DNA of 64,000 nt from Leucobacter muris (GCF_004028235.1 NZ_CP035037.1:1302001-1366000), one strand, 5' to 3'. Counted from the stretch's first letter, positions 17,979-29,440 are shown. Translations and numbers: made by a program. The notes: generated by a model not told the origin, from the sequence alone.

Positions 17979-18196
17979 GCGCTCTCCGGAGCCTCCCGGG
18001 CCCGGGGTCCCGCGCGAGAACGGGGCCTCGAATCGCGTCGCCGAGCGGGCGTCGCGCGGAGGCCGGCATCCCCGCGGGCGCGGCGGCGAAGTGCGGTTCG
18101 GCCCGGCGCTTTGTCAGCGGCGACCGATAGGGTGGTCCGCAGCACCCGCCCGGCGCGCCTCACGCGCGCACTCAGGACAGGAAGTAACTCGAAGAC

Positions 18197-21100
18197 GTGA
18201 CCGACCAGAACGCAGGCGCTCCGGCCGCCACTCGACGCAGAATCTCCCCGCTCGCCATCACCGTCGTGCTGGTGGTGCTGCTGATCCTCGGCTTCCTCGC
18301 GGTCGCCTCGGTGTTCGCCGAGGTGCTGTGGTACCGCCAGATCGGGTATCTGCCCGTGCTCACCACGCAGTGGATCGCGGCGGGGGTGATGTTCCTCATC
18401 GGTTTCGCGGGCATGGCGGTGCCGCTGTTCTTCGCGATCGACGTCGCCTACCGCAAGCGCCCCGTCTACGCGCGCCTCACCGCGCAGCTCGACCGCTACC
18501 AAGAGCTGTTCGAGCCGCTGCGCCGGCTCGTGAAGTGGGCGCTGCCCGCCGTGTTCGGCCTGTTCGCGGGCATCAGCACGGCCACGCAGTGGCAGCGCGC
18601 GCTGCTCTGGCTCAACAGCGCCCCCACGGGCGAGACCGATCCGCAGTTCGGCTTCGACGTCTCCTTCTACCTCTTCGACCTTCCGATGCTGCAGGGCATC
18701 GTGGGCTTCGCCTCGGCGGTTACCCTCATCGCGCTCATCGCAGGCGTTGCCACCAGCTACCTCTACGGCGGCATCTCGTTCTCGGGTCGCGACGTGCGCG
18801 TGTCGAAGGCCACCCGCATCCAGGCGGCCGTGATCGCCACCCTCTACCTGGTGCTGCAGGCCGGCAGCCTGTGGCTCGACCAGTACGCATCGCTCGCCGA
18901 CAACGGCGGCCGGTGGACGGGCGCCCTGTTCCAAGACGTGCATGCGGTGATCCCGGGCAAGCAGATCCTCGCGGGCATCGCCCTCATCGTGGCGGTGCTG
19001 TTCCTCATCACCGCGTTCACCGGCAAGTGGCGGCTGCCGGTCATCGGCACCGCGCTGTTCCTCGTCTCGAGCATCGTGCTCGGCATGGGGTACCCGTGGG
19101 CCGTGCAGCAGTTCCAGGTCGGACCCGACGAGAAGAGCCTCGAGGCCGAGTACATCGAGCGCAACATCGAGGCGACGAGGGCCGCCTACGGCATCGAGAA
19201 CGTCGAGGTCGAGCGCTACGACGCCGTCACCGACGCCGAGCCGGGCGCACTGCGCAACGATGCGGTCACCACGGCGAACATCCGCATCATCGACCCCGAG
19301 ATCGTGTCGCCGACGTTCGCTCAGCTCGAGCAGATCCGCCAGTACTACAAGTTTCCGACCACCCTCAGCGTCGACCGCTACGAGATCGAGGGCCAGGTCG
19401 AGGACACGGTCTCGGCGATCCGCGACATCGACATCAGCGACCAGGACGGCTGGTACAATCGCACCCTCGTCTACACCCACGGCTACGGCCTCGTGGCGGC
19501 GTTCGGCAACCAGCGCTCGCCGGGCGGCGAGCCCGTCTTCCTCGAGAACGGCATCCCGACCAGCGGCAAGCTCGGCAAGTTCGAGCCCCGCGTCTACTTC
19601 GGCATGAACTCGCCCGAGTACTCGATCGTGGGCGGCGAGCGGGATCGGGCCATCGAGCTCGACTTCCCCGCAGACGCCGAGAGCGCGGCCGAGGCCTCCG
19701 CAGAGGACGAGGAGGGCGCCGCTCCGGCCGAGGCCGAGGCGCCCGCCGAAGGCGAGACGGCTCAGGAGACCGAGGTCGTCGAGACCGAGGAGGAGGAGAG
19801 CGCCGGAGGCGGCGGTCGCCAGAACATGACGACCTTCTCGGGTGAGGGCGGGCCGGAACTCGGCAACCTCTTCACCAAGCTCATCTACGCGCTGAAGTTC
19901 CAGGACATGGAGGTGCTGCTCTCGGGCGCCGTGGTCGACGGATCGCAGATCCTGTACGACCGCCACCCGGTCGACCGCGTGCAGAAGGTCGCACCGTACC
20001 TCACCGTCGACGGGGCGCCCTACGCCTCGGTGGTCGACGGCCGCATCGTCTGGATCATCGACGGCTACACCACCTCGGCAGACTATCCCTACTCCGAGGT
20101 GACCGACATGAACGCGTTGACGGTCGACGCCGACAACGAGCGCACCGACCCGCTGTCCAAGCCGGTCAACTACATCCGCAACTCGGTGAAGGCCACGGTC
20201 GACGCCTACGACGGCTCCGTGAAGCTCTACGCGTGGGACGCCGAGGATCCGCTGCTCAAGGCGTGGGGCAACATCTTCCCGGGCACGCTCGAGAGCGTCT
20301 CCGAGATGAGCGGCGATCTGCTCGCGCACGTGCGCTACCCGAGCGACCTCTTCAAGGTGCAGCGCGCGATGCTCGGCGAGTACCACGTCACCGACGCCGA
20401 CGCCTTCTACTCGGCCGAGGATCGCTGGCGAACGCCGAACGATCCCGTCTCGAGCGCGGGAGCGGGGGCGCAGGCGCTCGCCCAGCCGCCGTACTACCTG
20501 ACGCTCGCGGCGGGCGCCGACGCCGAGCCGAACTTCTCGATCTACTCGACCTACATCCCCGACCAGCAGGGCGAGGGCTCGCGCGACATCCTCACCGGGT
20601 ATCTCGCCGCCAACTCGAACGCCGGATCGCAGGCGGGCGAGGTCTCCGAGGAGTACGGCACGCTGAAGCTGCTGACGCTCCCGAAGGGCGACCCGATCCC
20701 CGGCCCCGGCCAGGTGCAGAACAGCTTCACGACCGACTCCGAGGTCTCGCGCCTGCTCAACATCCTGCGTCAGGGCGAGAGCCAGGTGATCAGCGGCAAC
20801 CTGCTGACGCTGCCCGTCGGCGGCGGCCTGCTGTACGTGCAGCCGGTCTACGTGAAGGCGTCGTCGGGCACGAGCTTCCCGATCCTGCAGAAGGTGCTCG
20901 TCGCCTTCGGCGACCAGATCGCCTTCGAGGACACCCTCGACGCCGCCCTCGACGCGCTCTTCGGCGGCAACTCGGGTGCGAGCGCCGGCGACGGCGGCAC
21001 CACCCCCACCACCGAGGATCCGGTCGACGGCGAGACCGGCGACGACACCGGCTCGGAGGACACCGGGGACGCGACGGGCGGCACCGGCGGTTCGACCGGG

Positions 21101-21250
21101 GGTGCGGTCTCGCTCGACGACGCGCTGCGCGACATGCAGCAGGCGATCCGCGACCGCGACCAGGCGATGCAGGACGGCGACTGGACCGCGTTCGGCGAAG
21201 CCGATGCGCGCCTGCGCACCGCTCTGGAGGAGGCGCTGGCGGCGGAGTAG
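18197..21250 (+). CDS. UPF0182 family membrane protein (Rv3193c type)
   Basis: A 1017-residue protein of the UPF0182 family, conserved across actinobacteria but of unknown role. The N-terminal third holds about seven transmembrane helices (first at ISPLAITVVLVVLLILGF). A large extracytoplasmic part follows, interrupted near residues 495-545 by a Glu/Ala-rich insert. The C-terminus (about 920-985) is a Gly/Thr/Asp-rich linker followed by a helical tail with DMQQAIRDRDQAMQDGDW. It starts at GTG 18197 with AGGAAG upstream. The position after PDZ-Lon is conserved, suggesting a shared envelope role. Confidence 0.93.
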   Translation: MTDQNAGAPAATRRRISPLAITVVLVVLLILGFLAVASVFAEVLWYRQIGYLPVLTTQWIAAGVMFLIGFAGMAVPLFFAIDVAYRKRPVYARLTAQLDRYQELFEPLRRLVKWALPAVFGLFAGISTATQWQRALLWLNSAPTGETDPQFGFDVSFYLFDLPMLQGIVGFASAVTLIALIAGVATSYLYGGISFSGRDVRVSKATRIQAAVIATLYLVLQAGSLWLDQYASLADNGGRWTGALFQDVHAVIPGKQILAGIALIVAVLFLITAFTGKWRLPVIGTALFLVSSIVLGMGYPWAVQQFQVGPDEKSLEAEYIERNIEATRAAYGIENVEVERYDAVTDAEPGALRNDAVTTANIRIIDPEIVSPTFAQLEQIRQYYKFPTTLSVDRYEIEGQVEDTVSAIRDIDISDQDGWYNRTLVYTHGYGLVAAFGNQRSPGGEPVFLENGIPTSGKLGKFEPRVYFGMNSPEYSIVGGERDRAIELDFPADAESAAEASAEDEEGAAPAEAEAPAEGETAQETEVVETEEEESAGGGGRQNMTTFSGEGGPELGNLFTKLIYALKFQDMEVLLSGAVVDGSQILYDRHPVDRVQKVAPYLTVDGAPYASVVDGRIVWIIDGYTTSADYPYSEVTDMNALTVDADNERTDPLSKPVNYIRNSVKATVDAYDGSVKLYAWDAEDPLLKAWGNIFPGTLESVSEMSGDLLAHVRYPSDLFKVQRAMLGEYHVTDADAFYSAEDRWRTPNDPVSSAGAGAQALAQPPYYLTLAAGADAEPNFSIYSTYIPDQQGEGSRDILTGYLAANSNAGSQAGEVSEEYGTLKLLTLPKGDPIPGPGQVQNSFTTDSEVSRLLNILRQGESQVISGNLLTLPVGGGLLYVQPVYVKASSGTSFPILQKVLVAFGDQIAFEDTLDAALDALFGGNSGASAGDGGTTPTTEDPVDGETGDDTGSEDTGDATGGTGGSTGGAVSLDDALRDMQQAIRDRDQAMQDGDWTAFGEADARLRTALEEALAAE

Positions 21251-21265
21251 GGCTCCGCACCGACG

Positions 21266-21305
21266 AGGCGGCCGGGTCGAGGGGGAACCCTCGGCCCGGC
21301 CGCCT
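21266..21305 (+). terminator. Strong hairpin terminator after the UPF0182 gene
   Basis: The arms AGGCGGCCGGG (21266-21276) and CCCGGCCGCCT (21295-21305) pair perfectly. An inner CGAGGG/CCCTCG stem closes on a GGAA loop. It starts 16 bases after the stop and has no T tract, as is common in GC-rich actinobacteria. I see no gene between it and the tRNA terminator (21306-21530). Confidence 0.75.
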
Positions 21306-21530
21306 TCGCGTGTGGGAGCTGCGCGGTGGCGCACGGGACTCCGCTCACATGAGAGCCTGAACGCACTGGGCGAAGATTCTCCCGCACGCCGGTGCGGGTC
21401 TATGCGGACTCACCCGCGCGCGCCGTTCCGAGCCGCGCAGAGGCGCGAATCGTTTCGCGGGCGTCGCCACGCAGACGGCCGTTCGACGCGGTGAGCGAGG
21501 GCTCCGGCGCGGGAAACGCAGCGGAAAAGC

Positions 21531-21558
21531 GAAGAGGCTCCCTTTCGGGAGCCTCTTC
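21531..21558 (-). terminator. Rho-independent terminator of tRNA-fMet
   Basis: A 12-bp perfect stem, GAAGAGGCTCCC / GGGAGCCTCTTC, with a 4-base loop. On the minus strand it is followed by CGCTTTTCC. It lies six bases beyond the tRNA 3' end. Confidence 0.85.
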
Positions 21559-21563
21559 TCAAC

Positions 21564-21640
21564 TGGTTGCGGGGGCAGGATTTGAACCTACGACCTCCGG
21601 GTTATGAGCCCGGCGAGCTACCGAACTGCTCCACCCCGCG
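21564..21640 (-). tRNA. Initiator tRNA-fMet (CAT)
   Basis: A 77-nt minus-strand tRNA starting CGCGGGGTGGAGCAG and ending CCCCCGCAACCA, with an encoded CCA. Anticodon CAT sits in GGGCTCATAACCC. Three consecutive G:C pairs in the anticodon stem and the unpaired C1/A72 position are the marks of the initiator rather than the elongator species. The T loop is TTCAAAT. It is a single-gene unit with its own terminator. Confidence 0.97.
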
Positions 21641-21809
21641 GCACAAGAATTTACTTTACACGGCGCCCCGAGTGAATGCAAATCGGCCCGGAACACCGCC
21701 TGTGGACAGTGCGGATTCCGGTGCGCGGGCGGCGGGCAGGATCGGGGGAGATGCGTGCCGGTGCGGCGGGGCGGATCGAAACCCACACCGTCTCACCGAA
21801 GGGAACCTC

Positions 21810-24113
21810 ATGAACCGCCTCGACCCGCCGCCGACCCGAAGGCCGCAGCTCCCGCCATCAAGCGGCATCCGCGATCTCATCGCACCACGATTCTGCGCGC
21901 CTCGCAGGCTGCTCCGCCTCGCCGGGCTCGCCGCCGTCGGAGCTATCCTCTCGGGCGTCGGCTTCCTCACCCCCGCCGTCCCGCAGAGCGGGGCGCAGGC
22001 AGCTAACGAGTGCGCGGTGACCGGAGCAGCGATCTCGAAGAAGACGGTCGAGAGCTCCGCGGGTTCCGTGCTCTACGACTACAAGCTGCGGCACTTCCGC
22101 TGGCACGCGGGTATCGGGGACTACACCCTCGAGCTCGAGCTCGCACCATCGGTCGCCGCAGGAGACCGCATCCGCATCGACTTCGAGAACGTGTACGCGG
22201 CGCGCCCGCCGTTCCTCGAGATCGACGGCACGCGGGTCGCGCGGAGCGTCGGCGGCGCAACGGCCTACGGAGCCGACGATCGGGCCTCGACGTGGGTGGA
22301 CTACGAGTTCTTGCCCGCGGTCGACGGCCTTGTCGATCGGAGCGTGTCGATCTCGGCGTTCTACGAGTTCTACGGGCTCGGCGCTCCTCCGGTGCTGGGC
22401 GAGAACCTCGCGGGCCGCGTCTCGACCTGCATCCCCGTTCAGAACGGCGAGCTCGGCGTCGTGCTGGAGGAGCTCGCCCCCATGGGAGTCACCTCCGCCT
22501 ATGCGGCGACGCCGGGCGCCGCGCTGATGTGGCAGCTGGCGCACCGCGCTGACGAGCCCGCCGCGTCCGAGGGCGGTCGTCGCATCGAGGTGGTGCTGTC
22601 GAACCCGCACGAGTACCGGCTCGACCCGCAGACGCTCCGTGCCGCTGCCTACGCGGTGAGCGAGGACCGCACGCGCCCGATCGTCGGCACGGAGCAGCAT
22701 TTCGACTCCCACAACGGCATGACCGTGGAGGAGCTGCCGAACGGCGACGTGCGCGTGGGCTTCGTCGCCCCGAAGATACGTCAGCAGCAGCGATTCGTCG
22801 TGCACGTCACCGGCGGCTCCGCGATGACGGGGCAGAGTCTCGACCCGGCCAATCGACAGATCGCCGGAGCATTCCGAGTCGGCGATGGGGCACCGGTGCT
22901 CGTGACCTCCGACACCGGCTACGGCTCCGTGAGCGGTGGGGCGCGCACGGTCGGACCGCCCCTGTTCGAGAAGACCCTGGACGGCGACCGAGGGTACCTG
23001 CTGCGCATCAGCAACCCGTCTTCCGGCGCATCCGGCTACGTGGTGCGCGCCGGCACCGCGATCGACCGCTTCTTCGTGAACGGGCAGGAGGCGGCCGAGC
23101 AGCTGACCATCGTGGAGCCTTCGAGCGGCACGGTCGAGGGGAGCACCTGGGCCTACCCGTCGCTGCAGCCCGGCGAGAGCATCACCGCGTCGGTGCCGTT
23201 CGACTACGCCGCCTGGTTGGAGGCGGGCTTGCCGCGGATCGCCTCATCGGTCAACGCGTTCGGACTGCCGGGCATGGGCGAGTGCGTCGCGGGGGCGGTG
23301 CTGCTCGCCGAGGGTACCGAGTGCTCGCAGGTGGAGCTCGATGCGCCGCTGGGCCCGCCTCCGGCGCTGCAGATCGACAAGTCCCAGGTGGGGGAGGCGG
23401 TGTTCGCCGACGACGGCGCGTCGGCCACCGTGCGGTACCGGATCGCGGTGCGCAACGCCGGTGGCATCGACGCGTGGGCCGAGAGCCTGGTGGTGCGCGA
23501 CATCTTCCCGGCGGACGCGATCGGGATCGAAGTGGTAGACCCGCCCGTCGTGATTGAGGCCGGATTGCCGGAGACGGGGGAGGCGGCCGTGCCGGCCGGG
23601 GCGCCCGCCGGCGTCTTCGATCCGGCCACCGGCCTGTGGGACGGCTTCTCGCTCAACGGCGGTGCGGTAGCCGCAGTCGAGTTCACGGCCGAGCTGCCGC
23701 TGGCGGCGGGGCCCGACGGCCACGGTGAGCACGTCAACCGTGCGACGGTCGAGGCGAACGTGCTGCCGCCCCGGACGGACGCCGATCCCTGCGAGGCGAA
23801 CGAGACGCTCGAGACCGACCGCGACCGCTGCGACGAGGTGACGACGGTGCTCGAGAAGCCGCGGATCGCGCCGGCGGCGAGTCCCGAGCCCGGAGCGGCC
23901 GAGCCGCGGCCGACGGCGCCGAACCCCGTGTCCGAGGGGCCGGTCCCCGCGAAACGGTCGTCGATGCTCGCGGTGACCGGCGGCGAGCAGGGCCTGCTGC
24001 TGCTCTCAGCGGCCGGAGGCCTGCTGCTCGTAGGCGGCACCGCCATCGCGGGTGCCGCCGTCGTGCGCGACAGGAGGCGCCGAGCGAGAGGGAAGGGGTC
24101 CGGGCTGGGGTAG
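21810..24113 (+). CDS. Secreted, sortase-anchored (LAXTG) DUF11-type surface protein
   Basis: A 767-residue surface protein. The N-terminus has an Arg-rich stretch, a hydrophobic core (LLRLAGLAAVGAILSGVGF) and a likely signal-peptidase site near AQA-ANE. A beta-rich adhesin-like region follows (about 60-480), then a DUF11-like domain (about 505-680, starting LQIDKSQVGEAVF). A Pro-rich spacer leads to the sorting signal LAVTG at 720-724, a hydrophobic segment and an RDRRRRARGK tail. LAXTG is the motif used by class E sortases of high-GC Gram-positives, so covalent wall attachment is expected. No sortase gene is in the window. ATG 21810 follows GAAGGGAAC. Role unknown; adhesion is a guess from domain type. 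Confidence 0.85.
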   Translation: MNRLDPPPTRRPQLPPSSGIRDLIAPRFCAPRRLLRLAGLAAVGAILSGVGFLTPAVPQSGAQAANECAVTGAAISKKTVESSAGSVLYDYKLRHFRWHAGIGDYTLELELAPSVAAGDRIRIDFENVYAARPPFLEIDGTRVARSVGGATAYGADDRASTWVDYEFLPAVDGLVDRSVSISAFYEFYGLGAPPVLGENLAGRVSTCIPVQNGELGVVLEELAPMGVTSAYAATPGAALMWQLAHRADEPAASEGGRRIEVVLSNPHEYRLDPQTLRAAAYAVSEDRTRPIVGTEQHFDSHNGMTVEELPNGDVRVGFVAPKIRQQQRFVVHVTGGSAMTGQSLDPANRQIAGAFRVGDGAPVLVTSDTGYGSVSGGARTVGPPLFEKTLDGDRGYLLRISNPSSGASGYVVRAGTAIDRFFVNGQEAAEQLTIVEPSSGTVEGSTWAYPSLQPGESITASVPFDYAAWLEAGLPRIASSVNAFGLPGMGECVAGAVLLAEGTECSQVELDAPLGPPPALQIDKSQVGEAVFADDGASATVRYRIAVRNAGGIDAWAESLVVRDIFPADAIGIEVVDPPVVIEAGLPETGEAAVPAGAPAGVFDPATGLWDGFSLNGGAVAAVEFTAELPLAAGPDGHGEHVNRATVEANVLPPRTDADPCEANETLETDRDRCDEVTTVLEKPRIAPAASPEPGAAEPRPTAPNPVSEGPVPAKRSSMLAVTGGEQGLLLLSAAGGLLLVGGTAIAGAAVVRDRRRRARGKGSGLG

Positions 24114-24277
24114 GGCCGCCCGTACAAGCGCGCGAGGCAGCCTTCCCCGCTGACCGGCGACTCGAGGCGGCGAGCAGAAACGGGATCCGCGCCGCGATCC
24201 GCAGCTGACACGCAGTGCTCGTAAATGCAATTCATAAGTTCGCAGGCCAGGGTAGGGGTTACGAGAAGGGAGCCCCC

Positions 24278-25903
<1,626 letters not shown>

Positions 25904-25911
25904 CTCGACGC

Positions 25912-25917
25912 TAAGCT
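25912..25917 (+). promoter_or_regulatory. -10 hexamer of a probable leaderless promoter
   Basis: TAAGCT is followed by seven bases and ATG 25925, with no Shine-Dalgarno. The downstream gene starts only 21 bases after the protease stop, so it may have its own promoter inside this gap. Confidence 0.4.
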
Positions 25918-25924
25918 GAATCCG

Positions 25925-28294
25925 ATGAGTACCGCCGGATTCAGCTTCGCGAGCGGCAACCTCGCCAAACTGCTCGCGCTTCCCAAATACCTGCTGTCGC
26001 TGCTCGTCTCGTGGTTCGTTCCGCGGGGCGAGCAGCGCTGGGTCTTCGGCAGCGGCATCGGAGTGGGCGAGGGAGCGCTGCCCCTCGCTCGAGCCCTGCG
26101 CGCCTCCGACCCCGATGCCCGCATCGTCTGGCTCGTGGCAGACGATGCCGAGGCCGAACTCGCCCGAGCGGAGGGCTTCGAAGCGGTGCCCCGCCGCGGC
26201 CGGGCAGGCTACTGGGAGACCCTCAGGGCGAGCCGCGTCGTGGTGACCCACGGTCTCGGCGACGCGAACCGCTTCGGCGTCTACGGCGCCACCGTCGTGC
26301 AGCTGTGGCACGGGGCGCCCCTCAAACGACTGCATCTCGACTCGCCCGTCACCACGGCGGTGCGCGGGCCGGCCCCGGTGCGGGCGCTGCTGCGCCGCAT
26401 GTACCTCGCGGGCTCGCGCGAGATCGACCTCTTCGTCGCGGGCTCCGTCACCGCCGCCGAGCGGCTGCGCTCGGCGTTCCGGGTCGATCCGGGCAAGGTG
26501 CGCGTGCTCGGAGACCCTCGCGACGACGCACTCGCACAGCAGGCGCGCGACCCCGAGGCCGCGGCCGCAGCGCGAGCGCGGCTGCTCGAGGCCCTCGGCG
26601 AGGCCGGATCCGCCGTCGCCGACACCGACGTGATCGTGCTCTACGCGCCCACCTGGCGAGACGGGGATCCCGACCCCGCGGCGCCCGACGCCGCAGAGGT
26701 CGCGCTGATCCGGCGCACCCTCGCCGAGAGCGGCGCCCACCTGCTCATCCGCTCGCACCCCCTCGGCAGCGGCGCATACGAGCCGATGGTCGGCGAGCGG
26801 GTGCACCTGCTCGGCGCGGACCGCGTGCGCGACATCACTCCGCTGCTCGGCGGAGTCGACACGGTGGTCACCGACTACTCGTCGATCGCCATCGACTTCT
26901 CGTTGCTCGGGCGCCCGATCGTGTGGTTCGCGCCCGACCTCGAGCACTACACCGCCACCCGCGGCCTCTACGAGCCTCTCGCGGTGACGGCCGCGGGTCG
27001 CGTCGAGCGCGACTGGACTTCGGTGGCGCGCCGCCTCGCGGAGCTGAGCGGAAGCGTGCTCGCGGCGCGGGCGGCGCAGGCGGACGCGCGCTCGCTCGCC
27101 ACCCGCTTCCACGCCCATCCGGAGGGGGGAGCGGCGGCGAGGGTGCTCTCCGAGATCATCCGGCTGCGCACTCCGCTGCGCGAACTCGTCACCCCCGCAT
27201 CGGTGTTCTTCGAGAGCTTCTACGGGCGCCAGGTGAGCTGCAATCCGCTCGCCCTCGACCGCGAGATCTCCCGCCGCTTCCCGCAGCTGACCCGCTACTG
27301 GAGCGTCACCGGCGAGCGGCAGCGAGTGCCCGAGGGCGCCGTGCCACTGCTCGTCGGCGGCCGCGAATGGTTCGCGGCGCGGCGCACCGCCAGGCTGCTC
27401 GTCGTCAACGACTGGCTGCGCTACCGGTTCCGCAGACGCCGCGGCCAGACCGTGATGCAGACCTGGCACGGCACGATGCTCAAGCACCTCGCCCTCGGCC
27501 GCCCGAACGTGGGTCTGCGCACCCGCCTGGCGATCCGCCGCGAGAGCCGCCGCTGGAGTCTCCTGCTCTCGCAGAACCCCCACTCGACCGAGCAGTTCCG
27601 CTCGAGCTACGCGTTCCGGGGCGAGATCCTCGAGACCGGCTACCCGCGAGACGACCGGCTCGCCCAGGCGATGCTCGGAAGCGAGCGCAACCCGATCGCC
27701 GTGCGCACCGCGCGGGCGGCGCTCGGCATCGACCCCGACGCCCGAGTGCTCGCCTACGCGCCGACCTGGCGCGACGGCGGTCTCACGCTCGTCGACGAGC
27801 TCGACGTGCGCGCGCTCGCCGAGCAGCTCGGCGAGGAGTGGACCGTCGTGGCGCGCGGGCACACGCGCACGCACGCCTTCGGACGCTACGGAGGCGCGAC
27901 CGCCCGGGTGGTCGACGCGTCGCAGCACCCCGACGTGAACGACGTCATCCTCGCGGCCGATCTGCTCGTCACCGATTACTCGTCGATCATGTTCGACGCC
28001 TCGATCGCGCAGCTGCCGACGGTCTTCTTCGTGCCCGATCTCGCGGCTTACCGAGACCGTGAGCGAGGCTTCACCTTCGATTTCGAGCGCGAGGCTCCCG
28101 GGCCGCTGCTGTCGCAGCGATCCGAGGTGGTCGAGTGCGCGCGGCAGCTCGCGGAGCTCGGCGTGGCCGCGGACTGGGTGCGACGGTCTGCCCCTGCTGC
28201 GGCGGCCTGGCGGGAGCGCTTCAACCCGCACGACGACGGTCGCGCCTCGGAGCGCGTGGTGAGGGCGCTCGTCGAGCGGGGCGCGCTCGGCTGA
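25925..28294 (+). CDS. Tandem-domain CDP-glycerol glycerophosphotransferase family protein (TagF-like)
   Basis: A 789-residue protein with two copies of the CDP-glycerol:glycerophosphate glycerophosphotransferase (TagB/TagF) fold, about 1-400 and 410-789. Each copy has its own QLWHGAPLK/QTWHGTMLK motif and a C-terminal VTDYSSIAIDF/VTDYSSIMFDA nucleotide-binding motif near residues 315 and 681. In Gram-positives the family polymerises or primes poly(glycerol-phosphate)-type wall polymers. A hydrophobic or amphipathic segment (KLLALPKYLLSLLVSWFV) at the N-terminus suggests membrane association. The duplicated arrangement could provide two linked transfer steps; this is inference. The exact donor and acceptor cannot be read from sequence. 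Confidence 0.88.
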   Translation: MSTAGFSFASGNLAKLLALPKYLLSLLVSWFVPRGEQRWVFGSGIGVGEGALPLARALRASDPDARIVWLVADDAEAELARAEGFEAVPRRGRAGYWETLRASRVVVTHGLGDANRFGVYGATVVQLWHGAPLKRLHLDSPVTTAVRGPAPVRALLRRMYLAGSREIDLFVAGSVTAAERLRSAFRVDPGKVRVLGDPRDDALAQQARDPEAAAAARARLLEALGEAGSAVADTDVIVLYAPTWRDGDPDPAAPDAAEVALIRRTLAESGAHLLIRSHPLGSGAYEPMVGERVHLLGADRVRDITPLLGGVDTVVTDYSSIAIDFSLLGRPIVWFAPDLEHYTATRGLYEPLAVTAAGRVERDWTSVARRLAELSGSVLAARAAQADARSLATRFHAHPEGGAAARVLSEIIRLRTPLRELVTPASVFFESFYGRQVSCNPLALDREISRRFPQLTRYWSVTGERQRVPEGAVPLLVGGREWFAARRTARLLVVNDWLRYRFRRRRGQTVMQTWHGTMLKHLALGRPNVGLRTRLAIRRESRRWSLLLSQNPHSTEQFRSSYAFRGEILETGYPRDDRLAQAMLGSERNPIAVRTARAALGIDPDARVLAYAPTWRDGGLTLVDELDVRALAEQLGEEWTVVARGHTRTHAFGRYGGATARVVDASQHPDVNDVILAADLLVTDYSSIMFDASIAQLPTVFFVPDLAAYRDRERGFTFDFEREAPGPLLSQRSEVVECARQLAELGVAADWVRRSAPAAAAWRERFNPHDDGRASERVVRALVERGALG

Positions 28295-28336
28295 GCGGCG
28301 GGCGGTGCCGGCGGCCGCTCGCGTTCGTCCGGGCCG

Positions 28337-29377
28337 CTACACCCGCGAGCGGTCGACCACTCGGCCGCCGCCGAGAGTGATGCCCCGCAGAAAACCGGAG
28401 CCCCAGCTCAGGTGCATGGTCACGAGCGTCGCGGCGGTGAGCAGGTGGTCGCGCAGCCCGCGCTGATCCGGGATCCTGATCGTGGCGTACGCGATCCCGA
28501 GCAGGTACAGCGCGGCGGGTGCGAGCAGCAGCGACCAGGCGGAGCCCCAGGGCAGCACCCCGCAGACGAGCAGCACGAGGCCGACGAGACTTGCGGCGAG
28601 CCCGAGCACCAGGGCCCCAGGGGCGAAGAAGCGCCAGGGGTTCGCCCGCCCGTACCTCCGCACGAGCACGGCCCGCCATGTGCCGGTCGCGAAGAACTGC
28701 CGAGCGAGGTCGCCGAGCGAGGCGCGCGGCCAATAGGTGACGCCGAGCGCGGGCTCGAACCAGACGAGGCCGCCGGCGCGGCGGATCCGCAGGTTGAGCT
28801 CCCAGTCCTCGCCGCGCAGGATCGCGGGATCGTAGCCGCCGACGGCGTCGAGCGCCTCGCGACGGAAGATGCCGAGGTACGCCGACTCGGCGGGCGCCGC
28901 CGAGCCGTCGCCGTGGTACGCCCCGCCCCCGAGCCCGAACGGGCTGTTGTAGCCCCGGGCGATCGCGCGCTGCACCGCCCCGCGCCCCGCGGCCCGCATC
29001 ACGCCGCCGACGTTCGCCGCGCCCTCGCGCCCCAGCGCCTCGATGCCGCGCCGCGTGTAGTCGGGGGTGAGCTCCGAGTGCGCGTCGACCCGCACCACGA
29101 CGGGGTGGCGACTCGCCGCGATCGCGAGGTTGAGGCCCGCCGGGATGTGCGTCTGCGGGTTCTCAACGAGACGCACGCGCGCATCCGCCGCCGCGAGGGC
29201 CGCGGCGATCTCGTCGGTGCGGTCGCGGGACGGGCCGAGAGCGAGCACGATCTCCTTCTCGCCCGCGTAATCCTGGTCGAGGATCGTGCGCACCGCCGTC
29301 TCCAGATACCCCTCCTCGTTGAGCACCGGCATGACGTAGCTCACGGCGGGCAGCTCAGGGAGGGGCGGCAGGATCAC
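28337..29377 (-). CDS. Family 2 glycosyltransferase, membrane-associated
   Basis: A 346-residue GT-A fold enzyme beginning VILPPLPELPAVSYVMPVLN. It shows the GT2 features: VMPVLNEEGYLE nucleotide binding, VRVDAHSEL (DxD-like), GGYDPAILRGEDWEL with the catalytic ED pair, and RQFFATGTWR. Two to three transmembrane helices close the protein (from FFAPGALVLGLAASLVGL). GTG at 29377 is preceded by GGGAGGATC at good spacing; upstream open frame is not coding. It is tail-to-tail with the TagF-like gene and divergent from the next CDP-glycerol-family gene across 63 bp. Likely adds a sugar to a lipid-linked or wall glycopolymer precursor. Confidence 0.88.
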   Translation of the reverse strand: MILPPLPELPAVSYVMPVLNEEGYLETAVRTILDQDYAGEKEIVLALGPSRDRTDEIAAALAAADARVRLVENPQTHIPAGLNLAIAASRHPVVVRVDAHSELTPDYTRRGIEALGREGAANVGGVMRAAGRGAVQRAIARGYNSPFGLGGGAYHGDGSAAPAESAYLGIFRREALDAVGGYDPAILRGEDWELNLRIRRAGGLVWFEPALGVTYWPRASLGDLARQFFATGTWRAVLVRRYGRANPWRFFAPGALVLGLAASLVGLVLLVCGVLPWGSAWSLLLAPAALYLLGIAYATIRIPDQRGLRDHLLTAATLVTMHLSWGSGFLRGITLGGGRVVDRSRV

Positions 29378-29428
29378 CCCACGATCCTCCCACAGCCTCC
29401 GTGTCACGGGTCTCACGGGGACTGGCGA

Positions 29429-29434
29429 TATTCT
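29429..29434 (+). promoter_or_regulatory. -10 hexamer of a probable leaderless promoter
   Basis: TATTCT ends six bases before ATG 29441. The GGAGGG between them abuts the start codon, too close for a normal ribosome-binding site, so it is better read as spacer than as Shine-Dalgarno. Confidence 0.5.
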
Positions 29435-29440
29435 GGAGGG

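Noticed and set aside
17594..21334. 1246-codon open frame antisense to PDZ-Lon and UPF0182
   Set aside because: The opposite strand holds two family-supported proteins; the antisense translation is compositionally biased (Arg/Val/Asp/Gly) with no domains.
21564..21640. tRNA as an integration site for a genomic island
   Set aside because: No integrase and no partial tRNA duplicate or direct repeat was found nearby; flanking genes are core.
21564..21809. N-terminal extension of the LAXTG protein through the tRNA
   Set aside because: The frame is open through the tRNA-fMet sequence only by chance; the signal peptide follows ATG 21810.
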